Shown here piece by piece: positions 43,950 to 52,523 of a stretch of DNA of 64,000 nt. Where the stretch lies: contig NZ_OCNJ01000006.1 in assembly GCF_900230255.1 (NCBI RefSeq), positions 62,001 to 126,000 on the forward strand, in the 5' to 3' direction. Below the pieces are notes generated by a model that did no database searches, had not been told where the DNA came from, and saw only the letters and a program-made list of their open reading frames with translations. Position 1 is the first letter of the stretch, and every line of letters begins with the position of its first letter. The position numbers were made by a program, and so were the translations under genes. Source of the DNA: Caenispirillum bisanense (lineage in GTDB: Bacteria > Pseudomonadota > Alphaproteobacteria > Rhodospirillales > Rhodospirillaceae).

Positions 43950-45335
43950 TCAGCCCTTGGGCACGGTCGCCTTGTCCTCTGCCACGGTGAGGCCGACGCT
44001 GTCCAGGGCTTTTCTCTGCCGCTCGGCCAGGGCCTCGGCATCGAAGTCGCCGATCAGGCGGTGGAAGATCTGGTACCAGTTGATGTGCGCCTTCAGGTGC
44101 AGGAACACCGACCCGAGCCCGATGGCCGCCCGGTCCATGAGCACGAACTCGCGCGGCGGCCGCACCCCGCCCAGGCGGCGCAGGTCGGCGTGCACCTTCT
44201 CCGCCACCGTGCGGCCGTAGACGCCCGAGTTGGTCTCGGCGATGGCGCGCGGCTTGTCCTCCAGCAGCGGGGCGTAGACGAAGGCGGCCCACTGGTTGAG
44301 GACGGCGATCTTCTCCTTGGACAGGTCGGTGAAGCCCCAGGTCTCGTAGGCGTCCACCGCCAGCGCCTCGTCGTCGTCGCGGATGGCGCGGTAGAGGTCG
44401 ATGACGCCTTTCACGAAGGGCGGCCGGAACACCCGCACCGCCCCGAAGTCGAGCAGGTTGATGCCGTCGTCGGCGCGGACCGTGTAGTTGCCGAGGTGCG
44501 GGTCGCCATGGATGACGCCGTATCGGTAGAACGGCACATACCACGCCGTGAACATGTTCTGGGCGATGCGGTTGCGCCGCTCCTGGTCGGCCTCCTCGGC
44601 CACCTTCAGCAGCGGCCGGCCGTCGAGCCAGGTCATGGTGAGCAGGCGGCGCGACGACAGGTCGTCGACCGGCTCGGGGACGTGGATGTCCGGCTCGTCG
44701 CGCAGCATCAGCTCGTAGAGCCGCATGTTGCGGGCCTCGCGGCGGTAGTCCAGTTCCTCGCGCAGGCGTTCGGCGATCTCGGCGTGGATGTCGGAGGGGT
44801 CGATGGCGCGGTCGTAGCGGCGGTAGATGCCGATGATGATGCGCAACTGCCGCAGGTCCGCCTCCACCACCGAGTCCATGTCGGGGTACTGCAGCTTGCA
44901 GGCGAGGCGGCGGCCGTCGTGGTGGGTCGCCTTGTGGACCTGCCCGAGCGAGGCGGCGGCCGCCGCCTCGTGCCCGAAATCGGCGAAGCGGCGCGGCCAG
45001 TCGGGGCCGAGTTCCGCCGTCATGCGGCGCTTCACGAAGGGCCAGCCCATGTGCGGCGCATTGGCCTGCAACTGGGCCAGTTCCAGCGTGTATTCCTCGG
45101 GCAGCGCCTCGGGGATGGTGGACATGATCTGCGCCACCTTCATGAGCGGGCCTTTCAGCCCGCCGAGCGCCGCCCGCAGTTCCGAAGCGTGCTGGGCCTT
45201 GTCGATCTTCAGCCCGAGAAAGCGTTCACCGGCCAGCCGGGCGGCCAGGCCGCTGACGGCCGTGCCGACCTCGGCATAGCGCCGGATACGGCCGCCGAAG
45301 CGGCGCTCGCTGCGGTCCTGCGGAATGTCGGCCAT
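43950..45335 (-). CDS. ABC1/UbiB-family atypical kinase (AarF-like)
   Basis: A 461-residue protein-kinase-like protein of the ABC1/ADCK family. The family KxGQ motif appears as KVAQ in GPLMKVAQIMST. The Ala-rich nucleotide loop is AAAASLGQVHKA, the ion-pair Lys is in LACKLQYP, the catalytic loop is VIHGDPHLGNY and the metal-binding motif LLDFGAV. UbiB relatives support ubiquinone biosynthesis by acting on lipid-bound enzyme complexes. No C-terminal membrane helices are clear, unlike E. coli UbiB. It starts 4 bp after the oligopeptidase F gene, so the two form an operon. Confidence 0.88.
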   Translation of the reverse strand: MADIPQDRSERRFGGRIRRYAEVGTAVSGLAARLAGERFLGLKIDKAQHASELRAALGGLKGPLMKVAQIMSTIPEALPEEYTLELAQLQANAPHMGWPFVKRRMTAELGPDWPRRFADFGHEAAAAASLGQVHKATHHDGRRLACKLQYPDMDSVVEADLRQLRIIIGIYRRYDRAIDPSDIHAEIAERLREELDYRREARNMRLYELMLRDEPDIHVPEPVDDLSSRRLLTMTWLDGRPLLKVAEEADQERRNRIAQNMFTAWYVPFYRYGVIHGDPHLGNYTVRADDGINLLDFGAVRVFRPPFVKGVIDLYRAIRDDDEALAVDAYETWGFTDLSKEKIAVLNQWAAFVYAPLLEDKPRAIAETNSGVYGRTVAEKVHADLRRLGGVRPPREFVLMDRAAIGLGSVFLHLKAHINWYQIFHRLIGDFDAEALAERQRKALDSVGLTVAEDKATVPKG

Positions 45336-45339
45336 GGGG

Positions 45340-47133
45340 TCAGGAGACCTCCTCCAGTTCATCGATGAAGCCCGACACCACCGACAGGCCCCGCTTCCAG
45401 AACTCGGGGTCGGAGGCGTCGAGGCCGAAGGGCGCCAGCAGCTCGCGGTGCGTCTTGGTGCCGCCGGCGCGCAGCAGCTCCAGGTACTTGGCCTGGAAGC
45501 CCTCGAAGCCGTCCAGGTAGACGGCGTAGAGCGCGTTCACCAGGCAGTCGCCGAAGGCATAGGCGTAGACGTAGAACGGCGAGTGGACGAAATGCGGGAT
45601 ATAGGCCCAGTAGTTGGCGTATTCCGGATCGAAGCGGAATGCCGGGCCGAGGCTGTCGGTCTGCGCCTGCATCCAGATCTCGCCGAGCCGCTCGGTCGAC
45701 AGTTCGCCCTTGCGGCGCTCGTCGTGGACCTGGCGCTCGAACTCGTGGAAGGCGATCTGGCGCACAACGGTGTTGAGCATGTCCTCGACCTTGCTCGCCA
45801 GCATGACGCGGCGGCGCTTGGGGTCGGCCTCGGCGTCGACCATGGCGCGGAAGGTCATCATCTCGCCGAACACGCTGGCGGTCTCGGCCAGCGTCAGCGG
45901 CGTCGCCGACAGCAGCGGCCCCTGCTCGCCGGCCAGGATCTGGTGGCAGCCGTGGCCCAACTCGTGCGCCAGGGTCATCACGTCGCGACCGCGGCCGAGG
46001 TAGTTGAGCAGCAGGTAGGGGTGGGCGCTCGGCACCGTCGGGTGGGCGAAGGCGCCCGACGCCTTGCCGGCGCGCGCCGGCACGTCGATCCAGGCGTTGT
46101 CGAAGAACCGCTTGCCGATGCCCGCCAGCTCCGGCGAGAAACGGCCGTAGGCGCCGAGCACGATGTCCTTGGCCTCGTCCCACGAATACTCGCGGTCGGT
46201 GTCGTCGGGCAGCGGCGCGTTGCGGTCCCAGTAGTCCAGCTTCTCCTGCCCCATCCACTTGGCCTTCATGGCGTAGTAGCGGTGGCTGAGGCTGCCGTAG
46301 CTGTCCTTCACCGCCGTCACCAGGGCGTCGACCACCTCGTCCTCCACCTGGTTGGCGAGGTTGCGGGCGGAGACGGGGCGGGCGTACTTGCGCCAGCGGT
46401 CGTCGATCTCCTTGTCCTTGGCGAGCGTGTTGGTGACCAGGCCGAACAGGCGGCTGTTGTCGCCCAGCACCTTGCCCATGGCCTTGGCGGCCGCCTTGCG
46501 CTTGGCGGGATCGCGGTTGGACAGGCGGTCGGTGACCTGGGTGATGGTCAGCTCCTCGCCGTCGACCTGGAAGCGCAGGGAGGCCATGGTCTCGTCGAAC
46601 AGGCGGACGAAGGCGCTGCGGCCGGCGACGTCCTTGTCGTGCAGGATCTTCTCCAGGTCGTCGGACAGCTGGTGATCGCGGAAGGCACGCACGTCGCGCA
46701 CCCACGGCGCATAGCGCGCCGCCGCCGGGTCGGCGAGCTTGGCGCTCAGGTCGGCGTCGTCCAGGCGGTTGATCTCGAGGGTGAAGAAGATCAGGTGGGA
46801 AGAGATGTCCGTGCCGCGCTCCTGGATGTCCTGGTAGAAGCGGCCGATTTCCGGATTCGCCACGTCGGAGGCGTGAAGCAGCTGGGCGAAGGAGTAGACC
46901 TTGTGGAGGGTTTCGGTGATGCGCTCGTACTCCGCCACGGCGGCCCCGAAGGCGGCGCCGTCCAGCGCCGCGACGCGGCCGGCGAAGCGTTCCTCGAAGG
47001 CCCGCGCCTCCGTGCCGACGCGCGCCAGATCGGCCTCCAGTTCCGGCGACTGCGGGCCGGGGTAGAGGTCGGTCAGGTCCCACACCGGCAGGTCCTGCGC
47101 AGGTGCGGCGGTGGCGGTGGCGGCATCGGTCAT
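45340..47133 (-). CDS. pepF: Oligoendopeptidase F (M3 metallopeptidase)
   Basis: A 597-residue cytoplasmic zinc peptidase. The HExxH active site is in LAHELGHGCHQ (about 387-391), with the third ligand Glu in the LAETASVFGEMMTF segment some 25 residues on. The N-terminal M3 domain begins WDLTDLYPG. The length matches PepF. It cleaves peptides of about 6-17 residues. The ATG at 47133 has GAGGAG upstream. The same frame remains open for another 650 codons opposite the acyl-CoA synthetase gene, but that is a GC-composition artefact. Confidence 0.94.
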   Translation of the reverse strand: MTDAATATAAPAQDLPVWDLTDLYPGPQSPELEADLARVGTEARAFEERFAGRVAALDGAAFGAAVAEYERITETLHKVYSFAQLLHASDVANPEIGRFYQDIQERGTDISSHLIFFTLEINRLDDADLSAKLADPAAARYAPWVRDVRAFRDHQLSDDLEKILHDKDVAGRSAFVRLFDETMASLRFQVDGEELTITQVTDRLSNRDPAKRKAAAKAMGKVLGDNSRLFGLVTNTLAKDKEIDDRWRKYARPVSARNLANQVEDEVVDALVTAVKDSYGSLSHRYYAMKAKWMGQEKLDYWDRNAPLPDDTDREYSWDEAKDIVLGAYGRFSPELAGIGKRFFDNAWIDVPARAGKASGAFAHPTVPSAHPYLLLNYLGRGRDVMTLAHELGHGCHQILAGEQGPLLSATPLTLAETASVFGEMMTFRAMVDAEADPKRRRVMLASKVEDMLNTVVRQIAFHEFERQVHDERRKGELSTERLGEIWMQAQTDSLGPAFRFDPEYANYWAYIPHFVHSPFYVYAYAFGDCLVNALYAVYLDGFEGFQAKYLELLRAGGTKTHRELLAPFGLDASDPEFWKRGLSVVSGFIDELEEVS

Positions 47134-47265
47134 GAACGAGGCTCCTCGGAGGCTGGGATCGGCGAGCGCGATATGGGTAACTGTTGCGACGTGAGCAAGA
47201 AAATTGCCATAAGCGTATCTAACGTATAAGAGCCCGAACACGGGGCGCACAAGCGGAGGAAACAC

Positions 47266-49074
47266 GTGACTGCGACCGGCGGCCGCGCCATCGACTTCGA
47301 CACGCCCACCACCCTGCCCAGGATGTTCTACGAACAGGCCGGCGCGCTGGATGAGCGCCCCTTCCTGTGGCGCAAGAACGAGGGCACCTGGCACCCCCTG
47401 TCGTGGCGGGAGGTGGCGGCCCGCGTCGACGCCGTCGCCGCCGGCCTCGCCGCGCAAGGCATAGGCCCCGGCGACCGCGTCATGATCGTCGCCGAGAACA
47501 GGCCCGAGTGGCTGATCGCCGACGTCGCCGCCATGGTGGTCGGCGCCATGACCGTGCCGGCCTATACCACCAACACGGTCGCCGACCACCTGCACGTCAT
47601 GAACGATGCCGAGGTGAAGGCGGTGATCGTCTCCACGCGCCAGCTCGCCAAGCGGGTGTTCGGCGCTGCCGGGCAGGCCCGCATCGCGCCGCTGGTCGTC
47701 ACCATGGACGAGCAGGCGCTGGCGCAGAACCCCGGCGTCGAGACCATCACCTGGGACGGCCTGATGGACCTCGGCCGCACCCTGCCCCGCCCCGGCCAGT
47801 GGCAGACGGCGCAGGCCGACGATGTCGCCTGCATCATCTACACCTCCGGCACCGGCGGCGCGCCCAAGGGGGTGATGCTCAGCCATCGCAACGTGCTCGC
47901 CAACTGCATGGGCGCCTTCGACGTGCTGAAGATCCTCGGGCTCGGCGACGAGGTCTTCCTGTCGTTCCTGCCGCTGTCGCATTCCTACGAGCACTCGGCC
48001 GGCCAGTTCTTCCCCATGAGCATCGGCGCCCAGATCTACTACGCCGAGGGCATCGACAAGCTGTCGGACAATTTCCAGGAGGTCCGCCCGACCATCGCGA
48101 CCGCCGTGCCGCGCCTCTACGAGTTCATGCGCGGGCGCATCCTGCGCGTCATGGAGCGTGAGGAAGGCCTGAAGAAGAAACTGTTCTTCAAGGCCCTGGA
48201 GCTCGGCGGCAAGACGGTGGAAGGCTGCCGCCTCGGCCCGGTGCAGAAGCTGACCAACTGGCTGCTCGACCTGCTGGTGCGGCGCAAGATCGCCAAACGC
48301 TTCGGCGGGCGCCTGAAGGCGCTGGTGTCGGGCGGCGCGCCGCTCAACTACGACGTCGGCCTGTTCTTCCTGGCGTTGAAGGTACCGATCCTGCAGGGCT
48401 ATGGCCAGACGGAAGCGGCGCCGGTCATCAGCGTCAACCGGCCGGGCAAGGTGCGGCTGGAGAGCGTCGGCCCGCCGCTGCGCGGGGTGGAGGTGATGTT
48501 CGGCCAGGACGGCGAGATCCTCGCCCGCGGCCCCATGGTCATGCGCGGCTATTGGCAGGACGACGCGGCGACGGCGCGGGTGATCGACGCCGACGGCTGG
48601 CTGCACACCGGCGACATCGGCCATCTGGACGCCGAGGGCAACATCGTCATCACCGACCGCAAGAAGGACATCATCGTCAACTCGGGCGGCGACAACATCG
48701 CGCCTCAGCGGGTGGAAGGCTTCCTGACGCTGGAGGCCGAGATCGCCCAGGCCATGGTCTACGGCGACCGCCGCCCGCACCTGGTGGCGCTGCTGGTGCC
48801 CGACCCCGACTGGGTGAAGACCTGGGCCGCCAAGCACGGCCGCGACGCCGCCGATCCGACGGTGCACGACGATCCGGCCTTCCTCTCGGCGCTGGACACG
48901 GCGGTCGGCCGGGTCAACCGCAACCTCTCCAACATCGAGAAGATCCGCCGCTTCTGCATCGCGCCGGAGGGCTTCTCGGTGGACAACGGCATGCTGACCC
49001 CGACCCTGAAGATCCGCCGCCACGTCATCCGGCAGACCTACGGCGAGACGCTGGAAGGGCTGTACGAGAAGTAG
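47266..49074 (+). CDS. Long-chain acyl-CoA synthetase (AMP-forming, FadD15/ACSL type)
   Basis: A 602-residue ANL-superfamily ligase. The P-loop-like motif is IIYTSGTGGAPKGVMLSH (about 186-203), the second core motif GYGQTEAAPV (about 380) and the ADP/acyl hinge TGDIGHLDAEGN (about 447), with the C-terminal catalytic Lys in the region near 590. The NSGGDNIAPQRVE segment places it in the eukaryote-like long-chain subgroup. It activates fatty acids for degradation or lipid synthesis. The GTG at 47266 follows GGAGGAAAC directly. It is divergent from pepF across 132 bp. Confidence 0.92.
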   Translation: MTATGGRAIDFDTPTTLPRMFYEQAGALDERPFLWRKNEGTWHPLSWREVAARVDAVAAGLAAQGIGPGDRVMIVAENRPEWLIADVAAMVVGAMTVPAYTTNTVADHLHVMNDAEVKAVIVSTRQLAKRVFGAAGQARIAPLVVTMDEQALAQNPGVETITWDGLMDLGRTLPRPGQWQTAQADDVACIIYTSGTGGAPKGVMLSHRNVLANCMGAFDVLKILGLGDEVFLSFLPLSHSYEHSAGQFFPMSIGAQIYYAEGIDKLSDNFQEVRPTIATAVPRLYEFMRGRILRVMEREEGLKKKLFFKALELGGKTVEGCRLGPVQKLTNWLLDLLVRRKIAKRFGGRLKALVSGGAPLNYDVGLFFLALKVPILQGYGQTEAAPVISVNRPGKVRLESVGPPLRGVEVMFGQDGEILARGPMVMRGYWQDDAATARVIDADGWLHTGDIGHLDAEGNIVITDRKKDIIVNSGGDNIAPQRVEGFLTLEAEIAQAMVYGDRRPHLVALLVPDPDWVKTWAAKHGRDAADPTVHDDPAFLSALDTAVGRVNRNLSNIEKIRRFCIAPEGFSVDNGMLTPTLKIRRHVIRQTYGETLEGLYEK

Positions 49075-49101
49075 GTTGTAAGGGTCTGATAGCACTGCGT
49101 T

Positions 49102-49225
49102 TTGTCATGCCCGGCCGCCGAGCCGGACATCCACGGCGTGCACTGCATCCGCCGTGGAGACAAGCACCCAAAGCGGCCGCCGCCGGAGACGCCGTGGATG
49201 GCCGGGTCAAGTCCGGCCATGACAA
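49102..49225 (+). repeat. Dispersed palindromic repeat, unit 1 at 49 kb
   Basis: A 124-bp unit from TTGTCATG to CATGACAA with imperfect terminal inverted repeats. The left half has CATCCACGGCGTGCAC, the right half CCGTGGATGG. It belongs to the same family as the copies at 57 kb, with a diverged centre. Confidence 0.88.
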
Positions 49226-49247
49226 TTTATGCGGAGATCTCAACCAC

Positions 49248-49370
49248 TTGTCATGCCCGGCCTCCGAGCCGGGCATCCACGGCGTGCACTGCATCTGCCG
49301 TGGAGACAAGCGCATAAAACGGCCGCCGCCGGTGGCGCCGTGGATAGCCGGGTCGAGCCCGGCCATGACA
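49248..49370 (+). repeat. Dispersed palindromic repeat, unit 2 at 49 kb
   Basis: A 123-bp unit in the same orientation as unit 1, 22 bp downstream. Its ends are TTGTCATGCCCGG and CCGGCCATGACA, and the centre (CTGCATCTGCCGTGGAGACA) is nearly the same as in unit 1, so the pair probably arose by local duplication. Confidence 0.88.
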
Positions 49371-49439
49371 GGCTATAATTGTAAGTCAACCACTTACCAC
49401 GCACACCTGCCGTGGCGGACGTCGCCCGCGAACGCGCCC

Positions 49440-50267
49440 TCACGCCCCGACGGTGATCTGCATTCCCTCGCGGGCCACGAAGGTGGCCTCCCACGTGCGG
49501 CGGGCTTCGTCTTCCAGTTCGGCCATGAAGGTGTCGTCGTGGTCCGGGTCGTGGTGGAAGATGGCGAGCCGCTTCACCGCCGCCTCGCGGCACAGGCGCA
49601 CGCCCTGCTGCCAGGTGGAGTGGCCCCAGCCGACGTGCGACGGGTACTCGGCGTCGGTGTAGGTGCAGTCGTAGATCACCAGGTCGGCACCCGCGATCAG
49701 GCCGAGCACCGTCTCGTCCAGTTCACCCGGCACGTGTTCGGTGTCGGTGACGTAGCAGACGGCGCGGCCGTCGTACTCGATGCGATAGCCGGTGGCGCCG
49801 TTGGGATGATTGAGCAGCACCGTGCGGACCCGCACGTCGGGGCCGAGTTCCAGGTCCTCGCCGGCGCGGAAGTCGTGGAAGCGGAGCGTCGCCTGCAGGG
49901 CTTCCAGCGGCACCGGGAACATGGGGTTGGACATGCTGGAGGCCAGCACACTCTGCACCCCGCCGGTGTCGTAGAGGTGGCCGGCGTAGATGTCGAAGGT
50001 GCGGTTCTTCTGGAACAGCGGCGCGAAGAACGGGAAGCCGTTGATGTGGTCCCAATGGGTGTGGGTCAGCAGCAGCACCGACGACTGGATGCCTTCCTGA
50101 ATCACCCGCTGACCGAGATTGCGGATGCCCGTGCCGGCATCGAGGATGATGTGACGCTCCCCCGCGATCACTTCCACGCAGCTCGTGTTGCCGCCGTACA
50201 CGACGTGATTGGGGGAAGGGCACGCGATGCTGCCACGCACGCCCCAGAACTTCACGGTGAATGCCAT
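49440..50267 (-). CDS. MBL-fold metallo-hydrolase
   Basis: A 275-residue metallo-beta-lactamase-fold protein. The N-terminus FWGVRGSIACPSP and YGGNTSCVEV typify a subgroup found alone or fused to receiver domains. The zinc site is THTHWDHINGFPFF (about 73-86), with further ligands in VTDTEH and a late FHHDPDHDD. Relatives include phosphodiesterase-like hydrolases, but no substrate is known for this subgroup. The ATG at 50267 is used since the conserved fold begins there. It is the only gene between the repeat cluster and the SAM-hydrolase operon. Confidence 0.87.
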   Translation of the reverse strand: MAFTVKFWGVRGSIACPSPNHVVYGGNTSCVEVIAGERHIILDAGTGIRNLGQRVIQEGIQSSVLLLTHTHWDHINGFPFFAPLFQKNRTFDIYAGHLYDTGGVQSVLASSMSNPMFPVPLEALQATLRFHDFRAGEDLELGPDVRVRTVLLNHPNGATGYRIEYDGRAVCYVTDTEHVPGELDETVLGLIAGADLVIYDCTYTDAEYPSHVGWGHSTWQQGVRLCREAAVKRLAIFHHDPDHDDTFMAELEDEARRTWEATFVAREGMQITVGA

Positions 50268-50390
50268 CTGAGACTCTACCCCTCTCGACACCGTACGGCC
50301 CGTCGCTTCCCCCGTCGACCGCATCAGCTTCCACGTTTTGTCCCACACGCGCAACAGGATAACGTGCAACGCGTACTCCGGACGGCGTCT

Positions 50391-51119
50391 TCACCCCAGG
50401 GCGACGTCCGTCCCGGGGCTTAAGCCCAAGGTATCGGCCGCGCGGCCCCGGTTGACGGCAATCTCCACCAGCCCAGTCGAGTTTTTATACCACAGGGCTT
50501 CTCCTTCCGGCACCTCGCCGAAAGTCCTGCCCGGCGACACGCGCCGGCCTGCGACCAAGAGCGATATGCTCGGGGATACCACCGTCGCGCGCAGCCCCGT
50601 CATGGCATTGCCGTAGACGTCCACATAGACCACCTGCGGCAGGTCGTCGGGCCAATCCGGGCGACGGACGGCGGCGGGGTAGAGCGGTGCCAGACGCTCC
50701 GTCGGACCCCGCACCGCCAGCTCGGCGGCGATGGGCGCGAAGAGGTCGCGGCCGTGGAAGCTGGCCGACAGGTCGGACGGCGTCCAGGCGATGCGCCAGA
50801 CCCGCGCCCGCTCCGCCCGCCGCAGGACCAGCTCGAACAGGCCGTTGCCGGGGCCGACGAACCAGCGGCCGTCGGCCTCCACCACCACCGCCGGGCGCTC
50901 CGTCCCGACGCCCGGGTCGACGACGCAGAGGAACACCGTCCCGGCCGGGAACCACGGCGCATAGGCGGCCAGCAGGTAGGCCGAAAGCTTGGGGTCGAAG
51001 GCCGGTGCGTCGGCGAACAGGTCGATCACGGGCACCCCCGGCGCCTCGCGCGCCAGCACGGCCTTCATCTGGCCGGTATAGGGGCCGGCGAGCCCGAAGT
51101 CGGTGAACAGGACGATCAT
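50391..51119 (-). CDS. SAM hydrolase (adenosine-forming), DUF62 family
   Basis: A 242-residue protein of the S-adenosyl-L-methionine hydroxide-adenosyltransferase family, homologous to chlorinase and fluorinase. The start VLFTDFGLAGPYTGQMK is typical; VVDPGVGTERPAVVVEA, GPGNGLFEL and the C-terminal-domain hinge VDVYGNAMTGL follow. The enzyme splits SAM with water into adenosine and methionine. The insertion loop of the halogenases is not apparent. Its ATG overlaps the stop of an MFS transporter gene by 4 bp, so the two are coupled. Confidence 0.88.
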   Translation of the reverse strand: MIVLFTDFGLAGPYTGQMKAVLAREAPGVPVIDLFADAPAFDPKLSAYLLAAYAPWFPAGTVFLCVVDPGVGTERPAVVVEADGRWFVGPGNGLFELVLRRAERARVWRIAWTPSDLSASFHGRDLFAPIAAELAVRGPTERLAPLYPAAVRRPDWPDDLPQVVYVDVYGNAMTGLRATVVSPSISLLVAGRRVSPGRTFGEVPEGEALWYKNSTGLVEIAVNRGRAADTLGLSPGTDVALG

Positions 51120-52384
51120 GGCTGCGTCTCCTCCCGCTGGGCCCGCGCCGCCAGCAGCGACAGCACCGCGCCGGCCAGCGCGGCGGCGGCGAAGACCGTG
51201 AAGGCGGCGCCGTAGCCGCCCGGCAGGGTCTCCACCGCCACGCCGAACAGCGACGGGCCGCAGACCACGCCGCCGAAGGTGAAGAACAGGGCGCCGCCGG
51301 TCGCCTCGCCGGCCCGGCCCTCGGGCGCCAGGTGGGCGACTTCGGCCAGGAAGACGCCGTTCCAGCCGATGGCCGTGGCGCCGAACAGGGCGCAGGTGAC
51401 GACGATGAGCCACAGCGGCAGCACCGGGAACAGCCAACCCGCCACCAGCGCCGCCGCCGCCATCACCACGGCGAGGCCGACCAGCGTGGCCCGCGGCCCG
51501 AACCAGGCATCGGCCAGCAGTCCCCACGCCACGCGCCCGACGATCCCCGCCCCCTGCGCCACGGCGAGCACCAGGCCGGCGTCCACCAGCGACAGCCCGA
51601 CCTCCGACACCAGATAGGTGACGAGGAAGCTCGCGAGGCTCAGCTGCATGGCGGCGAAGGTGAAGGAGGCGCAGGAAATCAGCCGCAGCGGCCCGTGCCG
51701 CCAGATGAGCCGCAGCGGCCCGAGCAACCCGGCGGCGCGCAAGGAACGGCCGGGCTCGCGGTCGGCGTCGAGCGACGGCCGGGTCGGCTGCACCACCACC
51801 GCCAGCACGGCCGCCGCCGCCGCGACGGCCAGCGCCGCCCCGCGCCAGTCGCTCCACAGCACCAGGGGCGGCACCAGGGCGCCGGCGAGCATGCCGCCGA
51901 TGGGCACGCCAGTCTGCTTGATGGAAAACACCAGCCCGCGCCGCTCGGGCGGGGTGGAGCGCGCCAGGATGTGGCTCGACGCCGGCGTCACCGGGCCGTA
52001 ACCGAAGCCGACCACCAGCGCCCCCACCACCGCCAGCGCCACCAGCGCCCCCGCCTGCATGGCCGACAGCAGCACGAGACCGCCGGCGCACAGCAGCAGG
52101 CACACCTGGCTCACCCGCATGGCGCCGAACCGCCCGACCACCGAGCCCGACAGCAGCGAGGTGACCATGGCGCCGAAATAGACGAGGGAGGTGTAGCTGC
52201 CCACCAGCGTCGCCGGCAGGCCCACCTCGGCGGTCGCCACGGCGGCGAAGACGGGCGGCGTCAGCGCCGCCATGCTGATGAGCGCCTGCACGGCCGTGGT
52301 CGCCGCCAGCACGCCCCACGGCGAGGCGGCGAACCCCGCCGCCGCCGCCCTGCGCTCACCCGTGGTCTCGCCCTTTGGCGCCAT
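51116..52384 (-). CDS. MFS transporter
   Basis: A 422-residue protein with twelve predicted spans. Between spans 2 and 3 is GSVVGRFGAMRVSQ, the MFS loop. The C-terminal half begins after a charged loop near residue 205. It resembles the nitrate/cyanate/oxalate-formate class of permeases in length and in the GYGPVTPASSHILAR segment, but the substrate is open. The ATG at 52384 follows AAGGAAGGAG by 11 bases. It overlaps the SAM-hydrolase gene by 4 bp and is divergent from an M20 amidohydrolase gene 139 bp away. Confidence 0.87.
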   Translation of the reverse strand: MAPKGETTGERRAAAAGFAASPWGVLAATTAVQALISMAALTPPVFAAVATAEVGLPATLVGSYTSLVYFGAMVTSLLSGSVVGRFGAMRVSQVCLLLCAGGLVLLSAMQAGALVALAVVGALVVGFGYGPVTPASSHILARSTPPERRGLVFSIKQTGVPIGGMLAGALVPPLVLWSDWRGAALAVAAAAAVLAVVVQPTRPSLDADREPGRSLRAAGLLGPLRLIWRHGPLRLISCASFTFAAMQLSLASFLVTYLVSEVGLSLVDAGLVLAVAQGAGIVGRVAWGLLADAWFGPRATLVGLAVVMAAAALVAGWLFPVLPLWLIVVTCALFGATAIGWNGVFLAEVAHLAPEGRAGEATGGALFFTFGGVVCGPSLFGVAVETLPGGYGAAFTVFAAAALAGAVLSLLAARAQREETQP

Positions 52385-52523
52385 GCCGCCGCACGCTCCT
52401 TCCTTGCCGCCGCGCGCTCGCGGTCCCATCTTGGCTCCATGCTTAGGCCCGCACGGCGGCTCTTCGCAAGGGCCGTTGTCCGTGTCAGCCTGCCGCCGTT
52501 CCACACCGAGGAGTCCCTGCCGC

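Larger units (their letters stand above)
49075..49439. other. Convergent intergenic region filled by two dispersed repeats
   Basis: A 365-bp gap between the ends of the acyl-CoA synthetase and MBL-hydrolase genes. It holds two ~123-bp palindromic repeats in the same orientation, 22 bp apart, and little else. Short frames starting MAGLDPAIHG or MPG come from the repeat ends and are not genes. Confidence 0.8.

Noticed and set aside
47134-49095. Continuation of the pepF frame for about 650 codons upstream of its start
   Set aside because: This part is antisense to the acyl-CoA synthetase gene. The M3 peptidase fold and a good ribosome site begin at 47133, so it is not an N-terminal extension or fusion.
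49038-49366. Small proteins beginning MAGLDPAIHG or MPG, also at 57080-57544
   Set aside because: They are translations of the ends of the dispersed palindromic repeats, readable from both directions, with no ribosome sites or independent conservation.
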